Source: Winogradskyella litoriviva (GTDB lineage Bacteria > Bacteroidota > Bacteroidia > Flavobacteriales > Flavobacteriaceae). Taken from it: 64,000 nt of DNA. Both the position numbers and the translations under genes were made by a program. How positions within the stretch are numbered: position 1 is the first letter of the stretch; each line of letters starts with the position of its first letter. Below, in pieces: positions 9,415 through 19,487 of this stretch. The notes beneath the pieces were generated by a model, which ran no database searches, had not been told where the DNA came from, and saw only the letters and a program-made list of their open reading frames with translations. The stretch is from the NCBI RefSeq assembly GCF_013249065.1, contig NZ_JABRWQ010000003.1, positions 1 to 64,000 of the forward strand, read 5' to 3'.

Positions 9415-10620
9415 ATGACAGAAAACACCTTATTAAAAATAGCTAAAGATTTTGGAAGTCCTGTATATGTTTATGATGCTGATAAAATTGAATTTCAGTA
9501 TAAACGATTAACGAAAGCTTTTGGTAAGGTTAAACAATTAAAATTGAACTATGCTGTAAAAGCACTTTCAAACATATCAATTTTAAAATTGTTTAATAAA
9601 TTAGGTTCTGGCATTGACACTGTTTCCATACAAGAAGTACAGTTAGGTATTAAAGCTGGTTTTAAACCAGAAAACATCATATTTACTCCAAATGGTGTAT
9701 CGCTTGAAGAAATTGAGAAAGCCGCAAAATTAGGTGTACAAATTAACATAGACAATCTTTCTATATTAGAGCAATTTGGCACAAAACACCCAAAAGTTCC
9801 TGTTTGCATTAGAATTAATCCACATGTAATGGCAGGAGGAAATACTAATATTTCTGTAGGACATATTGATAGTAAATTTGGAATTTCAATTCATCAAATC
9901 CCTCTATTACTGCGTATTGTAGAAAACACAAAAATGAATATTAATGGTATTCATATGCACACAGGAAGCGATATTTTGGACATTGATGTATTTTTATATG
10001 CGAGTGAAATTTTATTTGAAACGGCAAAGAATTTTAAAGACCTTGAATTTATAGATTTTGGCTCAGGGTTTAAAGTGCCTTACAAAGCTGGAGATATTGA
10101 AACAAATATTGAAGAATTGGGTGAAAAATTATCGAAACGATTTAACGAATTCTGTAAAGAATATGGTAAAGACTTAACCTTAGCTTTTGAACCTGGAAAA
10201 TTCTTAGTGAGTGAAGCTGGTGTATTTTTAGCTAAAGTTAATGTTGTAAAACAAACCACCTCAACCATTTTTGCTCAGATAGATTCTGGTTTTAATCATT
10301 TAATTAGACCAATGCTATATGGTTCTCAACATGATATTATTAATATATCTAACCCTAAAGGACGCGAGCGTTTCTACTCTGTTGTTGGCTATATCTGTGA
10401 AACTGATACTTTTGCAAATAATAGAAGAATTTCTGAAATAAATGAAGGCGATATTTTATGCTTTAAAAATGCAGGAGCCTATTGCTACTCTATGTCTAGC
10501 AACTACAACTCGCGCTACAGACCTGCAGAAGTTTTGGTTTATAAAGGAAAAGCACATCTTATTAGAAAGCGTGAAGTTTTTGAAGATATATTACATAACC
10601 AAGTTGAGATTGCTTTGTAG
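9415..10620 (+). CDS. lysA: Diaminopimelate decarboxylase
   Basis: PLP enzyme that decarboxylates meso-diaminopimelate to L-lysine. 401 residues from ATG 9415, which gives the family start (LLKIAKDFGSPVYVYD). An in-frame start at 9316 would add an unconserved hydrophobic stretch and is rejected. Lys49 in NYAVKALSN is the PLP Schiff-base lysine. EPGKFLVSEAG binds the phosphate, CETDTF carries the active-site Cys, and YNSRYRPAEVLV closes the barrel/beta domain. A near-match -7 element (TATTTTCG, 9371-9378) lies upstream. Confidence 0.96.
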   Translation: MTENTLLKIAKDFGSPVYVYDADKIEFQYKRLTKAFGKVKQLKLNYAVKALSNISILKLFNKLGSGIDTVSIQEVQLGIKAGFKPENIIFTPNGVSLEEIEKAAKLGVQINIDNLSILEQFGTKHPKVPVCIRINPHVMAGGNTNISVGHIDSKFGISIHQIPLLLRIVENTKMNINGIHMHTGSDILDIDVFLYASEILFETAKNFKDLEFIDFGSGFKVPYKAGDIETNIEELGEKLSKRFNEFCKEYGKDLTLAFEPGKFLVSEAGVFLAKVNVVKQTTSTIFAQIDSGFNHLIRPMLYGSQHDIINISNPKGRERFYSVVGYICETDTFANNRRISEINEGDILCFKNAGAYCYSMSSNYNSRYRPAEVLVYKGKAHLIRKREVFEDILHNQVEIAL

Positions 10621-10720
10621 TATATTAGAAATTTTGATGTAAATGAGTTAACCTTTTAAGTGATAGTAGCAACTTAATAAAGTGATGACTATTATTTTTG
10701 ACAAGTAATAAAAACTTAAA

Positions 10721-11746
10721 ATGACTCAAATTGCACCTAAAATAATTCGTCAAATATTTGTTTTACTATTAATTATACTCTTTGGAAGTTTGATTTTTAG
10801 TGAAATGTTACCTTATTTGAGCGGAGTCTTAGGTGCAATTACGTTTTATATTCTTCTAAGAAAACCAATGAAATATTTGGTCAATAAGTATAAATGGAAA
10901 TCTAGTGTAGCTGCTTTATCGCTAATGTTAGGTTCTTTTATTGTTGTTATGATTCCGCTTACAGGATTTGGGTTTATGTTAGGAAACAAAGTTTCTGATG
11001 CTGCAGCTAACAGCGAAAAAGTAATTGATGCTTTTAAAGATCAAATTGGCAAAATAAAATTTAAAACAGGTATTGATATCAACTCCCAAATTGATACCGC
11101 CTCTATAACCTCTTGGCTTTCTGAAAGTATGCAAAGCATGGCCGGAAACACTTTTAACTTACTCATCGCTATAGGTTTAATGTATTTTATGCTCTATTTT
11201 ATGTTAACTAACCGTAAAGAATTAAGGCAATCTCTACGCGATTATATTCCTATGGACAATGAAAATATCAATAAAATAGGAAAAGAAGTGCAAACCATGG
11301 TAAAGTCTAATGCTATAGGAATCCCGTTAGTAGCATTAGCCCAAGGACTAATTGCTTTAATCGGTTTCTTAATTTTTGGTATTGAAGACCCTTTATTTTG
11401 GTTTGTAATTGTAACCATTGGCTCTATGATTCCGTTTGTTGGTACTTTGGTTGGCATTCTGCCTGTTTTTATTTTAACTTTATCTACTGGTAATAGTTTT
11501 CAGGCTTGGGGAATTTTAATTTATGGTTTTGTTGTAGTAGGCTCTACGGATAACTTAATTAGATTATTCATCCTAAAGAAATTAGATAATGTTCATCCAT
11601 TAATTACCCTTATAGGTGTAATTGTTGGTGTACCTCTTTTTGGGTTTATTGGATTGGTTTTTGGACCTTTACTGGTAAGTATGTTTATGGCTTTGACAAA
11701 AATATATAAAGAGGAATATGGAAAATCCTCGGAATTTTCATCTTAA
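10721..11746 (+). CDS. AI-2E family transporter (UPF0118)
   Basis: Polytopic inner-membrane protein of 341 residues with about eight hydrophobic segments in the AI-2E/PerM arrangement: an N-terminal hairpin, a soluble loop at roughly 85-135, then a dense membrane half with PFVGTLVGILPVFI and a closing GPLLVSMFMAL. The family includes the TqsA autoinducer-2 exporter and sodium/proton antiporters, so the substrate is open. Probably a single-gene unit. Confidence 0.9.
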   Translation: MTQIAPKIIRQIFVLLLIILFGSLIFSEMLPYLSGVLGAITFYILLRKPMKYLVNKYKWKSSVAALSLMLGSFIVVMIPLTGFGFMLGNKVSDAAANSEKVIDAFKDQIGKIKFKTGIDINSQIDTASITSWLSESMQSMAGNTFNLLIAIGLMYFMLYFMLTNRKELRQSLRDYIPMDNENINKIGKEVQTMVKSNAIGIPLVALAQGLIALIGFLIFGIEDPLFWFVIVTIGSMIPFVGTLVGILPVFILTLSTGNSFQAWGILIYGFVVVGSTDNLIRLFILKKLDNVHPLITLIGVIVGVPLFGFIGLVFGPLLVSMFMALTKIYKEEYGKSSEFSS

Positions 11747-11792
11747 GATTACACCTTATAATTCACTATATACTACTAAATACTAATTTTCA

Positions 11793-13412
11793 CTAACGCT
11801 TAACCTCTTCAGTTTGCTGTAATGGAGAATTAACCCAATATTTATTAGCATCGAAGTTTTTACTATTTAATTTACTTGAATACAACGGTAACGTTTTATT
11901 TACAAATATAACATCTTGAGGTAGAGATTTATTTTCAAAAATTTCTTGAGTAAAAAACTCTCTAAACTGAAATCCTAAAAGTTTAGACGCCTTATAAATA
12001 GTCATTCCTGAAATATCTTTTATTCGCTTTAATTTATAGGTAAAGTCCTCTGGTTTAGTATCAGCTATTTCTGTTTTAGTACCAGCTGCCCAATCTAAAA
12101 CACTAACTTTAATAGTCTTTTCATCTATTAACTTAATATTTCTTATAATTAATTTATTAGTTCTAAAATATAATTTAAATCTACTTTTCCTTTTAATTGA
12201 ACTTTCGTCAACAGGCTTATTAAATGTAAAATAAAATGCGTTTGTATCTGAATCTAAATCAAAAGTTTCTTCCTTAAAAGGATTAGGTTCTTTTATTATA
12301 AATCGATTATTAAATGTCATATAATTCAAATACATTTTTCCAGCAACTTCTTTATATTCAATATTAATTTTAAAAAGGGTATTAGACTCATTATCAGCTT
12401 GCTCATTAGAACCAAAACTCATTTTCCTTTTTCTATTTACAATATAATTTTCGTTTTCGTAGACACGATAGTCTAATTTATAAATAGCATAATTAGATTT
12501 TGAAACGTAAATTTTTCCTTTAGCTTTAAATTTTGATTGTATATCCTCCTTGGTTTTAAACTCAATTTCATACAAAAGTATGTCATCCAGAAAAATACCT
12601 TTAGGTATCATAAAGTCATGATTATTAATAAAATCATCTTTTAATACATAAATAAACGAAAAGCTAGATTTATTGTAATTCCTTATTGGATTATGAATAT
12701 TTAAAATCTCTAATTCATTTCTAATATCTGTTTCCAACTTTGCATCTCCAAAAGCATCTAAAACTTTAGATTTTCCATATATACTATTGAGCAACAATGT
12801 ATCTTGGTTAAAATTATTATTTTGACTGTATGAATAAAGTACAGTTTGATTATCCTTATACTTTATCTTATTGGTTTGAAAGCCAGAATCAAAATCCTCT
12901 AAAATTCCTTCGTTAAGGTTATAATATTGCCCATTTACAATTTGATAATCTCTGTAATAACCCATATAAGCATGAGGTTGATTAGGATAATTTAACGGTA
13001 TCTTACTTATAGCTTTATTTATAATGGTTAGCGAAGACTCCTTAGTAATTTGATTTGTTTTACCTGATGTTATAAAAACAGCATCTAAATTTTCTATTTT
13101 TGGTTTTAAATAAATGATATTTATTGCTTTATAAGAAAACGTATTAACTTCAATAATTTGTGTTTCATACCCAATTGAAGAAATTATAATTTGTTTGTTT
13201 TTTTGTTTAAACATTGCTGGAAGCCTAAAACTTCCCTCAGCATTGGCAACAAGTCCATTTGCCTCACCTTTAAACTGAACAGTTGCAAAAGATACAGGGT
13301 ATTTATTTTCACTATCCACTATTCTGCACTCTAACTGATCAGCACCTTGAGCGCAAATCACAGCAGTACAAAAAAATAAAATCAAATAAGTAACAGTAAG
13401 TTTTTTAGACAT
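11793..13412 (-). CDS. Secreted carboxypeptidase-regulatory-like domain protein
   Basis: 539 residues with a signal peptide (ends CAQ near residue 22). Residues about 27-105 form a CarboxypepD_reg-like beta-sandwich (FATVQFKGEANGLVANAEGSF, SSIGYETQ), the domain that precedes TonB-dependent receptors and many exported Bacteroidota proteins. The remaining 430 residues have the alternating pattern of a large beta-sheet protein but no plug/barrel signature that I recognise. Probably periplasmic or outer-membrane. It lies 12 bases downstream of the DinB-like gene on the same strand. Confidence 0.8.
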   Translation of the reverse strand: MSKKLTVTYLILFFCTAVICAQGADQLECRIVDSENKYPVSFATVQFKGEANGLVANAEGSFRLPAMFKQKNKQIIISSIGYETQIIEVNTFSYKAINIIYLKPKIENLDAVFITSGKTNQITKESSLTIINKAISKIPLNYPNQPHAYMGYYRDYQIVNGQYYNLNEGILEDFDSGFQTNKIKYKDNQTVLYSYSQNNNFNQDTLLLNSIYGKSKVLDAFGDAKLETDIRNELEILNIHNPIRNYNKSSFSFIYVLKDDFINNHDFMIPKGIFLDDILLYEIEFKTKEDIQSKFKAKGKIYVSKSNYAIYKLDYRVYENENYIVNRKRKMSFGSNEQADNESNTLFKINIEYKEVAGKMYLNYMTFNNRFIIKEPNPFKEETFDLDSDTNAFYFTFNKPVDESSIKRKSRFKLYFRTNKLIIRNIKLIDEKTIKVSVLDWAAGTKTEIADTKPEDFTYKLKRIKDISGMTIYKASKLLGFQFREFFTQEIFENKSLPQDVIFVNKTLPLYSSKLNSKNFDANKYWVNSPLQQTEEVKR

Positions 13413-13424
13413 AAATTTTATAAG

Positions 13425-14012
13425 TTATAAGCTAACTTTCCCCGTAAAATGATTCACTTTTGGGTTTATTGGGTTACCAGTATTACGACGATAAATCACC
13501 AATTGTCCACAATGCCAAATTGAATCTGCTATTGGACCATTAATCTGATTCCAAAACGGAATTTCACGATCTCCAAAAATAATTTTGTACTCAGAAACAT
13601 CTTCACTTTCCCTCAAAATATCTGCTGCTATTTTTAGATTATGCAGCGTTTTTACTCTTAATTCAATGTAACTTAATTCTTCTTTTTTATTTGAATTTGG
13701 CTGCTTTAATGTAGAATTTACTATGATTTTAGATAAGTTATAAATATGCTGAATCGTTTCTAGTGAAGTTCTACCAGCTTCATTAGCTTTATATGCTAAA
13801 TCTTTTTCTGTTAAACTATCGGAAGCCCAATAAAACCTAAAACCTAAAGCATCAACCATCCTAGCTGCCATTGTACCAGCAGTAAATTTTTCGGAATACT
13901 CAGGAACTTCATAATACGGAAGTTTCTCTTCATTTAGAGATTGAGCAGAGGAAGAAAATCCAATTGAGAGTATAAACACAAGTTTTAATGACATTAATTT
14001 AATCTTATTCAT
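13425..14012 (-). CDS. Secreted DinB-like protein
   Basis: 195 residues with a signal peptide ending SSSAQ. The rest follows the DinB-like four-helix layout: FRFYWASDSLTEKDLAYK at the first helix, SLETIQHIYNL in the second, and INGPIADSIWHCGQLVIYRR near the end, where DinB proteins carry metal-ligand His residues. Most DinB enzymes are cytoplasmic thiol-dependent transferases; an exported form is unusual but is seen in Bacteroidota. Its ATG overlaps the end of the PPK2 gene by 8 bases, so the two are translationally coupled. Confidence 0.75.
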   Translation of the reverse strand: MNKIKLMSLKLVFILSIGFSSSAQSLNEEKLPYYEVPEYSEKFTAGTMAARMVDALGFRFYWASDSLTEKDLAYKANEAGRTSLETIQHIYNLSKIIVNSTLKQPNSNKKEELSYIELRVKTLHNLKIAADILRESEDVSEYKIIFGDREIPFWNQINGPIADSIWHCGQLVIYRRNTGNPINPKVNHFTGKVSL

Positions 14013-14883
14013 TTTCTAATTGAGCCTTGTATAAATCTATATTTGCCTTTTGCTTAGCAGGTAATTCTGGTTCTTTTATATCCTTATATTCTTTTAAAGT
14101 ATCATATAGTATTTTTGCCACAACATATCTCGCGGTTGGTTTATCATCTGCAGGAATATTATACCATGGCGCATGCGCTTTGGAAGTTCTGTTTAAGGCG
14201 TCTTCATAATACGTTTGGTAATCATCCCAACATTTACGCTCGTCTAAATCGTCTGGTGAAAATTTCCAGTTTTTACTTGGTTTATTAAGTCTGCGTAATA
14301 ATCTATTTTTTTGTTCGTCTTTAGAAATATTAAGAAAAAACTTAAATACAATAGTTCCGTTATCGGCAATGTGCTTTTCAAAATTATTGATTTCGTTAAA
14401 TCGTTTGTCCCAAAAAGCGTCATCAATATCATCTAGACTATTAACATTTGGCATGTTCTCATACATTAAATATTCTGGATGCACTCTTGTAACCAACACA
14501 TTTTCGTAATGAGTTCTGTTAAAAATCCCGAATTTTCCTCTTGCAGGCAAAGCAATAACATGCCTCCAAAGGTAATCGTGTTTTAATTCTAATTCCGTTG
14601 GTTTTTTAAAACTATGCGCAACAATTCCTCTTACATTAAATTCTTTAAAAACCTCTCTTATTAAACTGTCTTTGCCTGCTGTATCCATGCCTTGAATACA
14701 CATTAAGACTGCATATTTTCCATGTGCATACATGGTGTTTTGTATGTCTGCCAAGTTTTCACTCACAGTTCTTAACTCACGTTCAATGCTTTTTTTATTA
14801 ACACCTAAATCTATTGAGGTTGGTAAATCCTTAATCTTAATTTGCGAAGAAATTTTAAAATCTTCTATCGTAATTTTTTTCAT
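14005..14883 (-). CDS. Polyphosphate:nucleotide phosphotransferase, PPK2 family
   Basis: Uses polyphosphate to phosphorylate nucleotides. 292 residues with the single PPK2 kinase domain: Walker A GMDTAGKDS at 65-73, the FNRTHYENVLV segment at 121-131 in the Walker B/lid position, and a lid rich in Arg (KNRLLRRLNKP). The FNR(S/T)HYE wording is what I associate with the class III-like branch that can act on both NMPs and NDPs; that is inference. A near-match promoter (TATCTTTA, 14900-14907 on the minus strand) lies just upstream. First gene of a three-gene unit. Confidence 0.92.
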   Translation of the reverse strand: MKKITIEDFKISSQIKIKDLPTSIDLGVNKKSIERELRTVSENLADIQNTMYAHGKYAVLMCIQGMDTAGKDSLIREVFKEFNVRGIVAHSFKKPTELELKHDYLWRHVIALPARGKFGIFNRTHYENVLVTRVHPEYLMYENMPNVNSLDDIDDAFWDKRFNEINNFEKHIADNGTIVFKFFLNISKDEQKNRLLRRLNKPSKNWKFSPDDLDERKCWDDYQTYYEDALNRTSKAHAPWYNIPADDKPTARYVVAKILYDTLKEYKDIKEPELPAKQKANIDLYKAQLENE

Positions 14884-14995
14884 ATTATTATTTATCTTCT
14901 AAAGATAGTAAAGATTTTATATTTTTTATAAAGACCGAGTTCTATCTTCAAATTCAATAAACATTTTTTCATTTTTGCTAATTATGTTAAAAAAT

Positions 14996-15020
14996 AAAGG
15001 CTGACACAAAGCCAGCCTTT
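14996..15020 (-). terminator. Terminator of the T9SS type A gene
   Basis: AAAGGCTG / CAGCCTTT stem with a 9-base loop, followed on the minus strand by a T-rich run. It lies 22 bases beyond the stop codon at 15042. Confidence 0.75.
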
Positions 15021-15041
15021 TATTCATATTATAATTAACTA

Positions 15042-18000
15042 CTAATTATTATAAAAAATCACTTTTTGAACTTTTGACACATTAGCACTTGTAATTTTAG
15101 TGACAAAAATGCCAGACTTAAAATTGCTAAATTCAATTTCTTGAGAATTTACATTTAGCTTTAATTCTTTAGTTTCAACTAGTCTTCCCTGAACGTCATA
15201 TAAATCTAAAGTGGTCATTTCACTAAGCAATCCATTTAGTTGTAAAACATTTGAATTTGGGTTATTATATAGCACCAACTCATTTAATTCTGGATTTTTA
15301 ATAGACAATGCACTAGCTTGTATGTTTAAGTAAAAACGACCAGTACCGCTAATATTAGAACTAGGTGTAATTATATAGTCTGCATTATTTAATAACGTAG
15401 TTGTATTTGTTTCGGTATCTTGTAAATATACTTCTATACCATTTGGCAATGTAGACTCCTCTATACTTAAAGTCAATGTTTCACCTGCATTAGCATGTAC
15501 ACCAAGAGGTATAGTTACATTATTTAAATCTGTATCATTTAAAGACTGAATTGCCATTGGTTTTCCTTCATTATTTTCTACCAAATTAGAATATAAAGAG
15601 AAACTAGGTGTTTCATTGTTCCATGTTGTAGAATCATATCCATAATCTAAACCTAATGTTGAATTAGAATTGAAATAAAAATCAGTATGATAAGAATTAT
15701 CCGATGCACTAGCTTTTAGTTTTAAGTACGTTAATTCAGTAGTGCTGCTTCTGCCTGCAATAAAATCATCAGAACTTCCAACAGTACGCATTGCTGGTGT
15801 AAACTTTATAGTTGCAGATACATTTGGATCAGTTGCTACAAAGAATCCTTGACCAGGAGTTATTAAGGTAGAAGCTGTGGTATTGGCTAAGTTATAAATA
15901 ACCCAATCATCATGAGCAGTACCATCATAGCCATAGATTCCGAAATAAAATCCACTATTCATTGCATCTATATTGCTAGTTTCATTAAAAAACTCTTGTA
16001 CACTTATATATGAAGGATAAGGGTTTCCAATTAAATTCCAAATATCACCATTAGATACAATAGGCGTTATTACTTCTGAGGTTTCAACATTTCCTGTAAA
16101 TGTATATGTACCGTTATCTGTAGAACCTGTTCTATAACCAATACCTGCATCTAAAGTAGAAGTATCATCACTTGGACTATAGATAGTGTATGAAAAAGTA
16201 CTGTTTTTAAAAGGACCAAATAAAAAAGCTGGACTACCTCCTATTGTACCAGACAATATATTAGGGTTTGCTGCTCTAAAATCTCCAAACGTTTGGCCAG
16301 TTAATGGCGCACTAATAAGGTCATTAGCTGCAGTTGATTGACCAGATGGTGCCGCTTCATTAATATGTCTGTCATAAAATACATCACCAATAATTGAACC
16401 ATCTAAAATTAAACTTGAATAACTTGTAGATATAGATTCTAATTGCACCTTACAATTTGCTGTTAATGTTGCAACAGCATCAATATACAGACTAGCACCT
16501 GCTTTTACTGTAATACTATTTGCTTTAGCACTACTCGTGGTAATAGACATGTTAATACCTGTTGGAATAGTTACATTATCTGTTGCACTTGGTACACCAG
16601 CTGGAGACCAACTTGCCGCTGCATCCCAATCTGTACCAACTGCTAATTTAGTTGAACTTAATCCTATAAAAGTAAAGTAAGTACCATCTGCAAAATCTAT
16701 ACCTGCTGGTAATTCCCAATTTGTACCATTTAAAGTTAATGGTATTTCTGTTGCATCTATTGAAAAATCGGCATCACTGCTTTTTGTAATTAAGCTTAAA
16801 TCAGTAATACTTGCTGGTAATTTACTATTTGCTGTACTACTGTAATCTGGAATAGAAAGATATACTGTACCTACTGTCCCAGTCTCATCTATACGCCAAA
16901 CTCTATCTAAAATTTGCTTGTCACAAGAATCAGAATCATATGAAGACCATTGTATGGTTTCATTATTATTTCCCCATGTCATAAAACTTAAATCGGCACT
17001 ATGCTCTGTACTTCTTGTTGTATAATCTGTATTTAATGCTTCAAAATCATTATCTAGCGCAAAAGCGATTAAAGCATCATCATTTCTAGATTTTGAAATA
17101 CGTTGGTCTAAACCTGTCTTTGTATCTAAGCCAATACCTGCAATATCATTATTGTAACCTACATTTTCAGTAGCATCCCAAGAAACACTTCCTGTTGCTC
17201 CGTTCCAATTACTTGCGTAATAATTTGTTGGAGTAACATCTTGATTTAAGGTAATTCCGTATTTTAAAGCAAGGTAAGATTCTATAGTTTCAATTTTAGA
17301 AGGCTCTAAAGTGACATTTTCAAAATAAATAACTTCAGAAATATCACCTGAATAGTATATGTTATTTCCGGCAGAATTAAAACTACCAGCTTCAGAACCG
17401 TCACCTAAATACCCATAACGTCTAGTAGAACTATTTAAAGCAACATTGGTTAAGTCTGCGCTAATTTCTTCTGTTCCGTTTAATCTTATTGTTGTTTCAT
17501 TTACCTCAGAAGTATTAAACACATAACCTCCAATTTGAGGAATTCCGGTATTGGTTACTGTTGTTCCTTTTACATCTACGATATTTGAACCCGATGGATG
17601 ATAAGAAAAACCTAAAGTTCCGTCTCCTCCAACAGATGTACTAAACCATTCGCTTCTATCAAAATCTAAAAATGCCCAGTTTTTATTATCATAAGAACTT
17701 GAAGTACCCGATAAATCCGTATATGATGTAGAATATACTGTCCATACGTACACTTGGTTTAAATTATCTGAACTCGTGTAGTTTAAATTTTCAATTGGCA
17801 ATCTATCATTAGTTCCATCAAAAGTAAATGTTGGATTATAGTTCATTGCGTTAGCAGCAGAAGGACGATTATCAGCACTAGCTTGTGTCATTTGATAACC
17901 ATTACCTGCCTGATTAGTTACATTCTCTACGCTACCATCTGTTTGTGTAACACCTTGGTCTGCTTTATACCATAGTTTAGAACCAAAAACACCACCTGGA

Positions 18001-19322
18001 GTTACTGGATTTTTTTCAATAAATGTTACACGGTCGCCATCAGTTAAGTTTAAAGAAATGTAAAAATGAGTTGAATCTTGGTTTAAAGTGTAACGTACAT
18101 CACTTGCATCAAAAGTATCATCATTACTTACTATTACATCTACTTCATTACTTATAAAATTAGATTTAGGCATTGCTAAATACACAGTACCTGTTTCTCC
18201 TATTTCTTGAAAATACCATTTTCTTTTATTGATATATTCATTGTTTGCAACATCATATTCTTCTACTTCAAAATCATTTCCATTATGACCAAACATTAAA
18301 GAAGTTCCTAGCGGAAAATCTGTTCTTGTGGCATCGTTATTAAGTGACGTATAATCATTGCTTGAAGAGATAATTAACCCATTATTACTGTTTGATTGTG
18401 CAACCTTTTGATTAATTGCTCCTACGCTACTATCATTTATTACACCTGCAACATCATTCCAATATGCTGTATTGTTCCAAATTACTGTATTAGAAGAATT
18501 TACATAACTACCAATATTTTGATTTAACGTAATTCCATATTTTACAGCTAAATAAGATTCAATCTTATGAATTTCTTCAGCTGTTAAACTATTTTCTTCG
18601 TAAAAAATAATCTCAGCAATTTCACCATCGTAATTAACATTGTTAGCAGTACCATTTTCTGTTGCTGCCTCTGAACCATCACCAACAAAACCATACCTAT
18701 TACTTGTTGTTAAAATAGGGTTAGTTGTAACATCTTCTGAGTAATCTACATTTCCATCTAAACGCATTACAGACTCATTGGTCTCTAGATTATTAAAAAT
18801 AAATGTTCCTATGTGAGCCGAATTATCGTTAGATGCAGTATTAGCTACTAAATCTTGTATACCATCAGATTGATAGGACATTGCTAATCTTCCATCGCCA
18901 TGCACATAGAAATTAAATGATTCACTTCTGTCAAAATCAACAAAAGACCAATTCCCATTAAAACTAGAAGAATTAACATCTGTTTTATAAATAACAAAAC
19001 CATAAAGCTGATTTATAGTTGTATTAGATGCATAATTTAAATTTGATATTGCTAAACGATCATCTGCACCATCAAAAGTAAATGTGCTATTAAAATTAAT
19101 TGCACTACTTTGAGTAGGTTTAGAGTCTGCAGTAGATTGATAGAGCTCATTTCCGAGACCACTATCATCTGCCCAAGTTAATGTGCCATTATCATTGACA
19201 CCAAAGTCTCCTCTTACCCACATTGACATGTCGGATTTACCAACACCTCCTGGTGATTGTGAAAAACTGATTATACTGCAGCTTATAAATAAAGAACAGA
19301 AGATTAAGGTTTTTAAATTCAT
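15042..19322 (-). CDS. Large T9SS type A surface protein with duplicated LamG-like/DUF8202-type module
   Basis: 1426 residues, exported and probably surface-displayed. Signal peptide at 1-21 (ends SFSQ). Two long homologous modules follow, at about 22-440 and 445-880. Both open with a W-x-DxG-VN pattern, share a TFDGxxDRL strand and SRRYGYLGDGSEA-like stretch, and contain the near-identical IESYLA(V/L)KYGITLNQ, which is typical of LamG-like Bacteroidota surface proteins. A region at about 895-1000 resembles a beta-helix strand set, and the final 70 residues are a type A sorting domain (LQLNGL, VYDVQGR-like LYDVQGRLVE, KVIFYNN). Probably adhesin or glycan-binding; no catalytic motif seen. Confidence 0.88.
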   Translation of the reverse strand: MNLKTLIFCSLFISCSIISFSQSPGGVGKSDMSMWVRGDFGVNDNGTLTWADDSGLGNELYQSTADSKPTQSSAINFNSTFTFDGADDRLAISNLNYASNTTINQLYGFVIYKTDVNSSSFNGNWSFVDFDRSESFNFYVHGDGRLAMSYQSDGIQDLVANTASNDNSAHIGTFIFNNLETNESVMRLDGNVDYSEDVTTNPILTTSNRYGFVGDGSEAATENGTANNVNYDGEIAEIIFYEENSLTAEEIHKIESYLAVKYGITLNQNIGSYVNSSNTVIWNNTAYWNDVAGVINDSSVGAINQKVAQSNSNNGLIISSSNDYTSLNNDATRTDFPLGTSLMFGHNGNDFEVEEYDVANNEYINKRKWYFQEIGETGTVYLAMPKSNFISNEVDVIVSNDDTFDASDVRYTLNQDSTHFYISLNLTDGDRVTFIEKNPVTPGGVFGSKLWYKADQGVTQTDGSVENVTNQAGNGYQMTQASADNRPSAANAMNYNPTFTFDGTNDRLPIENLNYTSSDNLNQVYVWTVYSTSYTDLSGTSSSYDNKNWAFLDFDRSEWFSTSVGGDGTLGFSYHPSGSNIVDVKGTTVTNTGIPQIGGYVFNTSEVNETTIRLNGTEEISADLTNVALNSSTRRYGYLGDGSEAGSFNSAGNNIYYSGDISEVIYFENVTLEPSKIETIESYLALKYGITLNQDVTPTNYYASNWNGATGSVSWDATENVGYNNDIAGIGLDTKTGLDQRISKSRNDDALIAFALDNDFEALNTDYTTRSTEHSADLSFMTWGNNNETIQWSSYDSDSCDKQILDRVWRIDETGTVGTVYLSIPDYSSTANSKLPASITDLSLITKSSDADFSIDATEIPLTLNGTNWELPAGIDFADGTYFTFIGLSSTKLAVGTDWDAAASWSPAGVPSATDNVTIPTGINMSITTSSAKANSITVKAGASLYIDAVATLTANCKVQLESISTSYSSLILDGSIIGDVFYDRHINEAAPSGQSTAANDLISAPLTGQTFGDFRAANPNILSGTIGGSPAFLFGPFKNSTFSYTIYSPSDDTSTLDAGIGYRTGSTDNGTYTFTGNVETSEVITPIVSNGDIWNLIGNPYPSYISVQEFFNETSNIDAMNSGFYFGIYGYDGTAHDDWVIYNLANTTASTLITPGQGFFVATDPNVSATIKFTPAMRTVGSSDDFIAGRSSTTELTYLKLKASASDNSYHTDFYFNSNSTLGLDYGYDSTTWNNETPSFSLYSNLVENNEGKPMAIQSLNDTDLNNVTIPLGVHANAGETLTLSIEESTLPNGIEVYLQDTETNTTTLLNNADYIITPSSNISGTGRFYLNIQASALSIKNPELNELVLYNNPNSNVLQLNGLLSEMTTLDLYDVQGRLVETKELKLNVNSQEIEFSNFKSGIFVTKITSANVSKVQKVIFYNN

Positions 19323-19415
19323 AATGATTTAGGGGTTTTAATTTATTAAAGGTTTTTATTTGCTGCTTATAGAATATCATCTATATCTATAACCAACAGT
19401 TAGATTATTATGGCT

Positions 19416-19423
19416 CAAAGGTA
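19416..19423 (-). promoter_or_regulatory. TAnnTTTG -7 element for the T9SS type A gene
   Basis: TACCTTTG on the minus strand is an exact consensus match. It would give a leader of about 85 bases before the ATG at 19322. Confidence 0.5.
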
Positions 19424-19487
19424 CCAGCAAATTGAAGCTACTTTTCTCTAATTCGATGAGCTTCTATCTACATAAGTTGAATTACTT

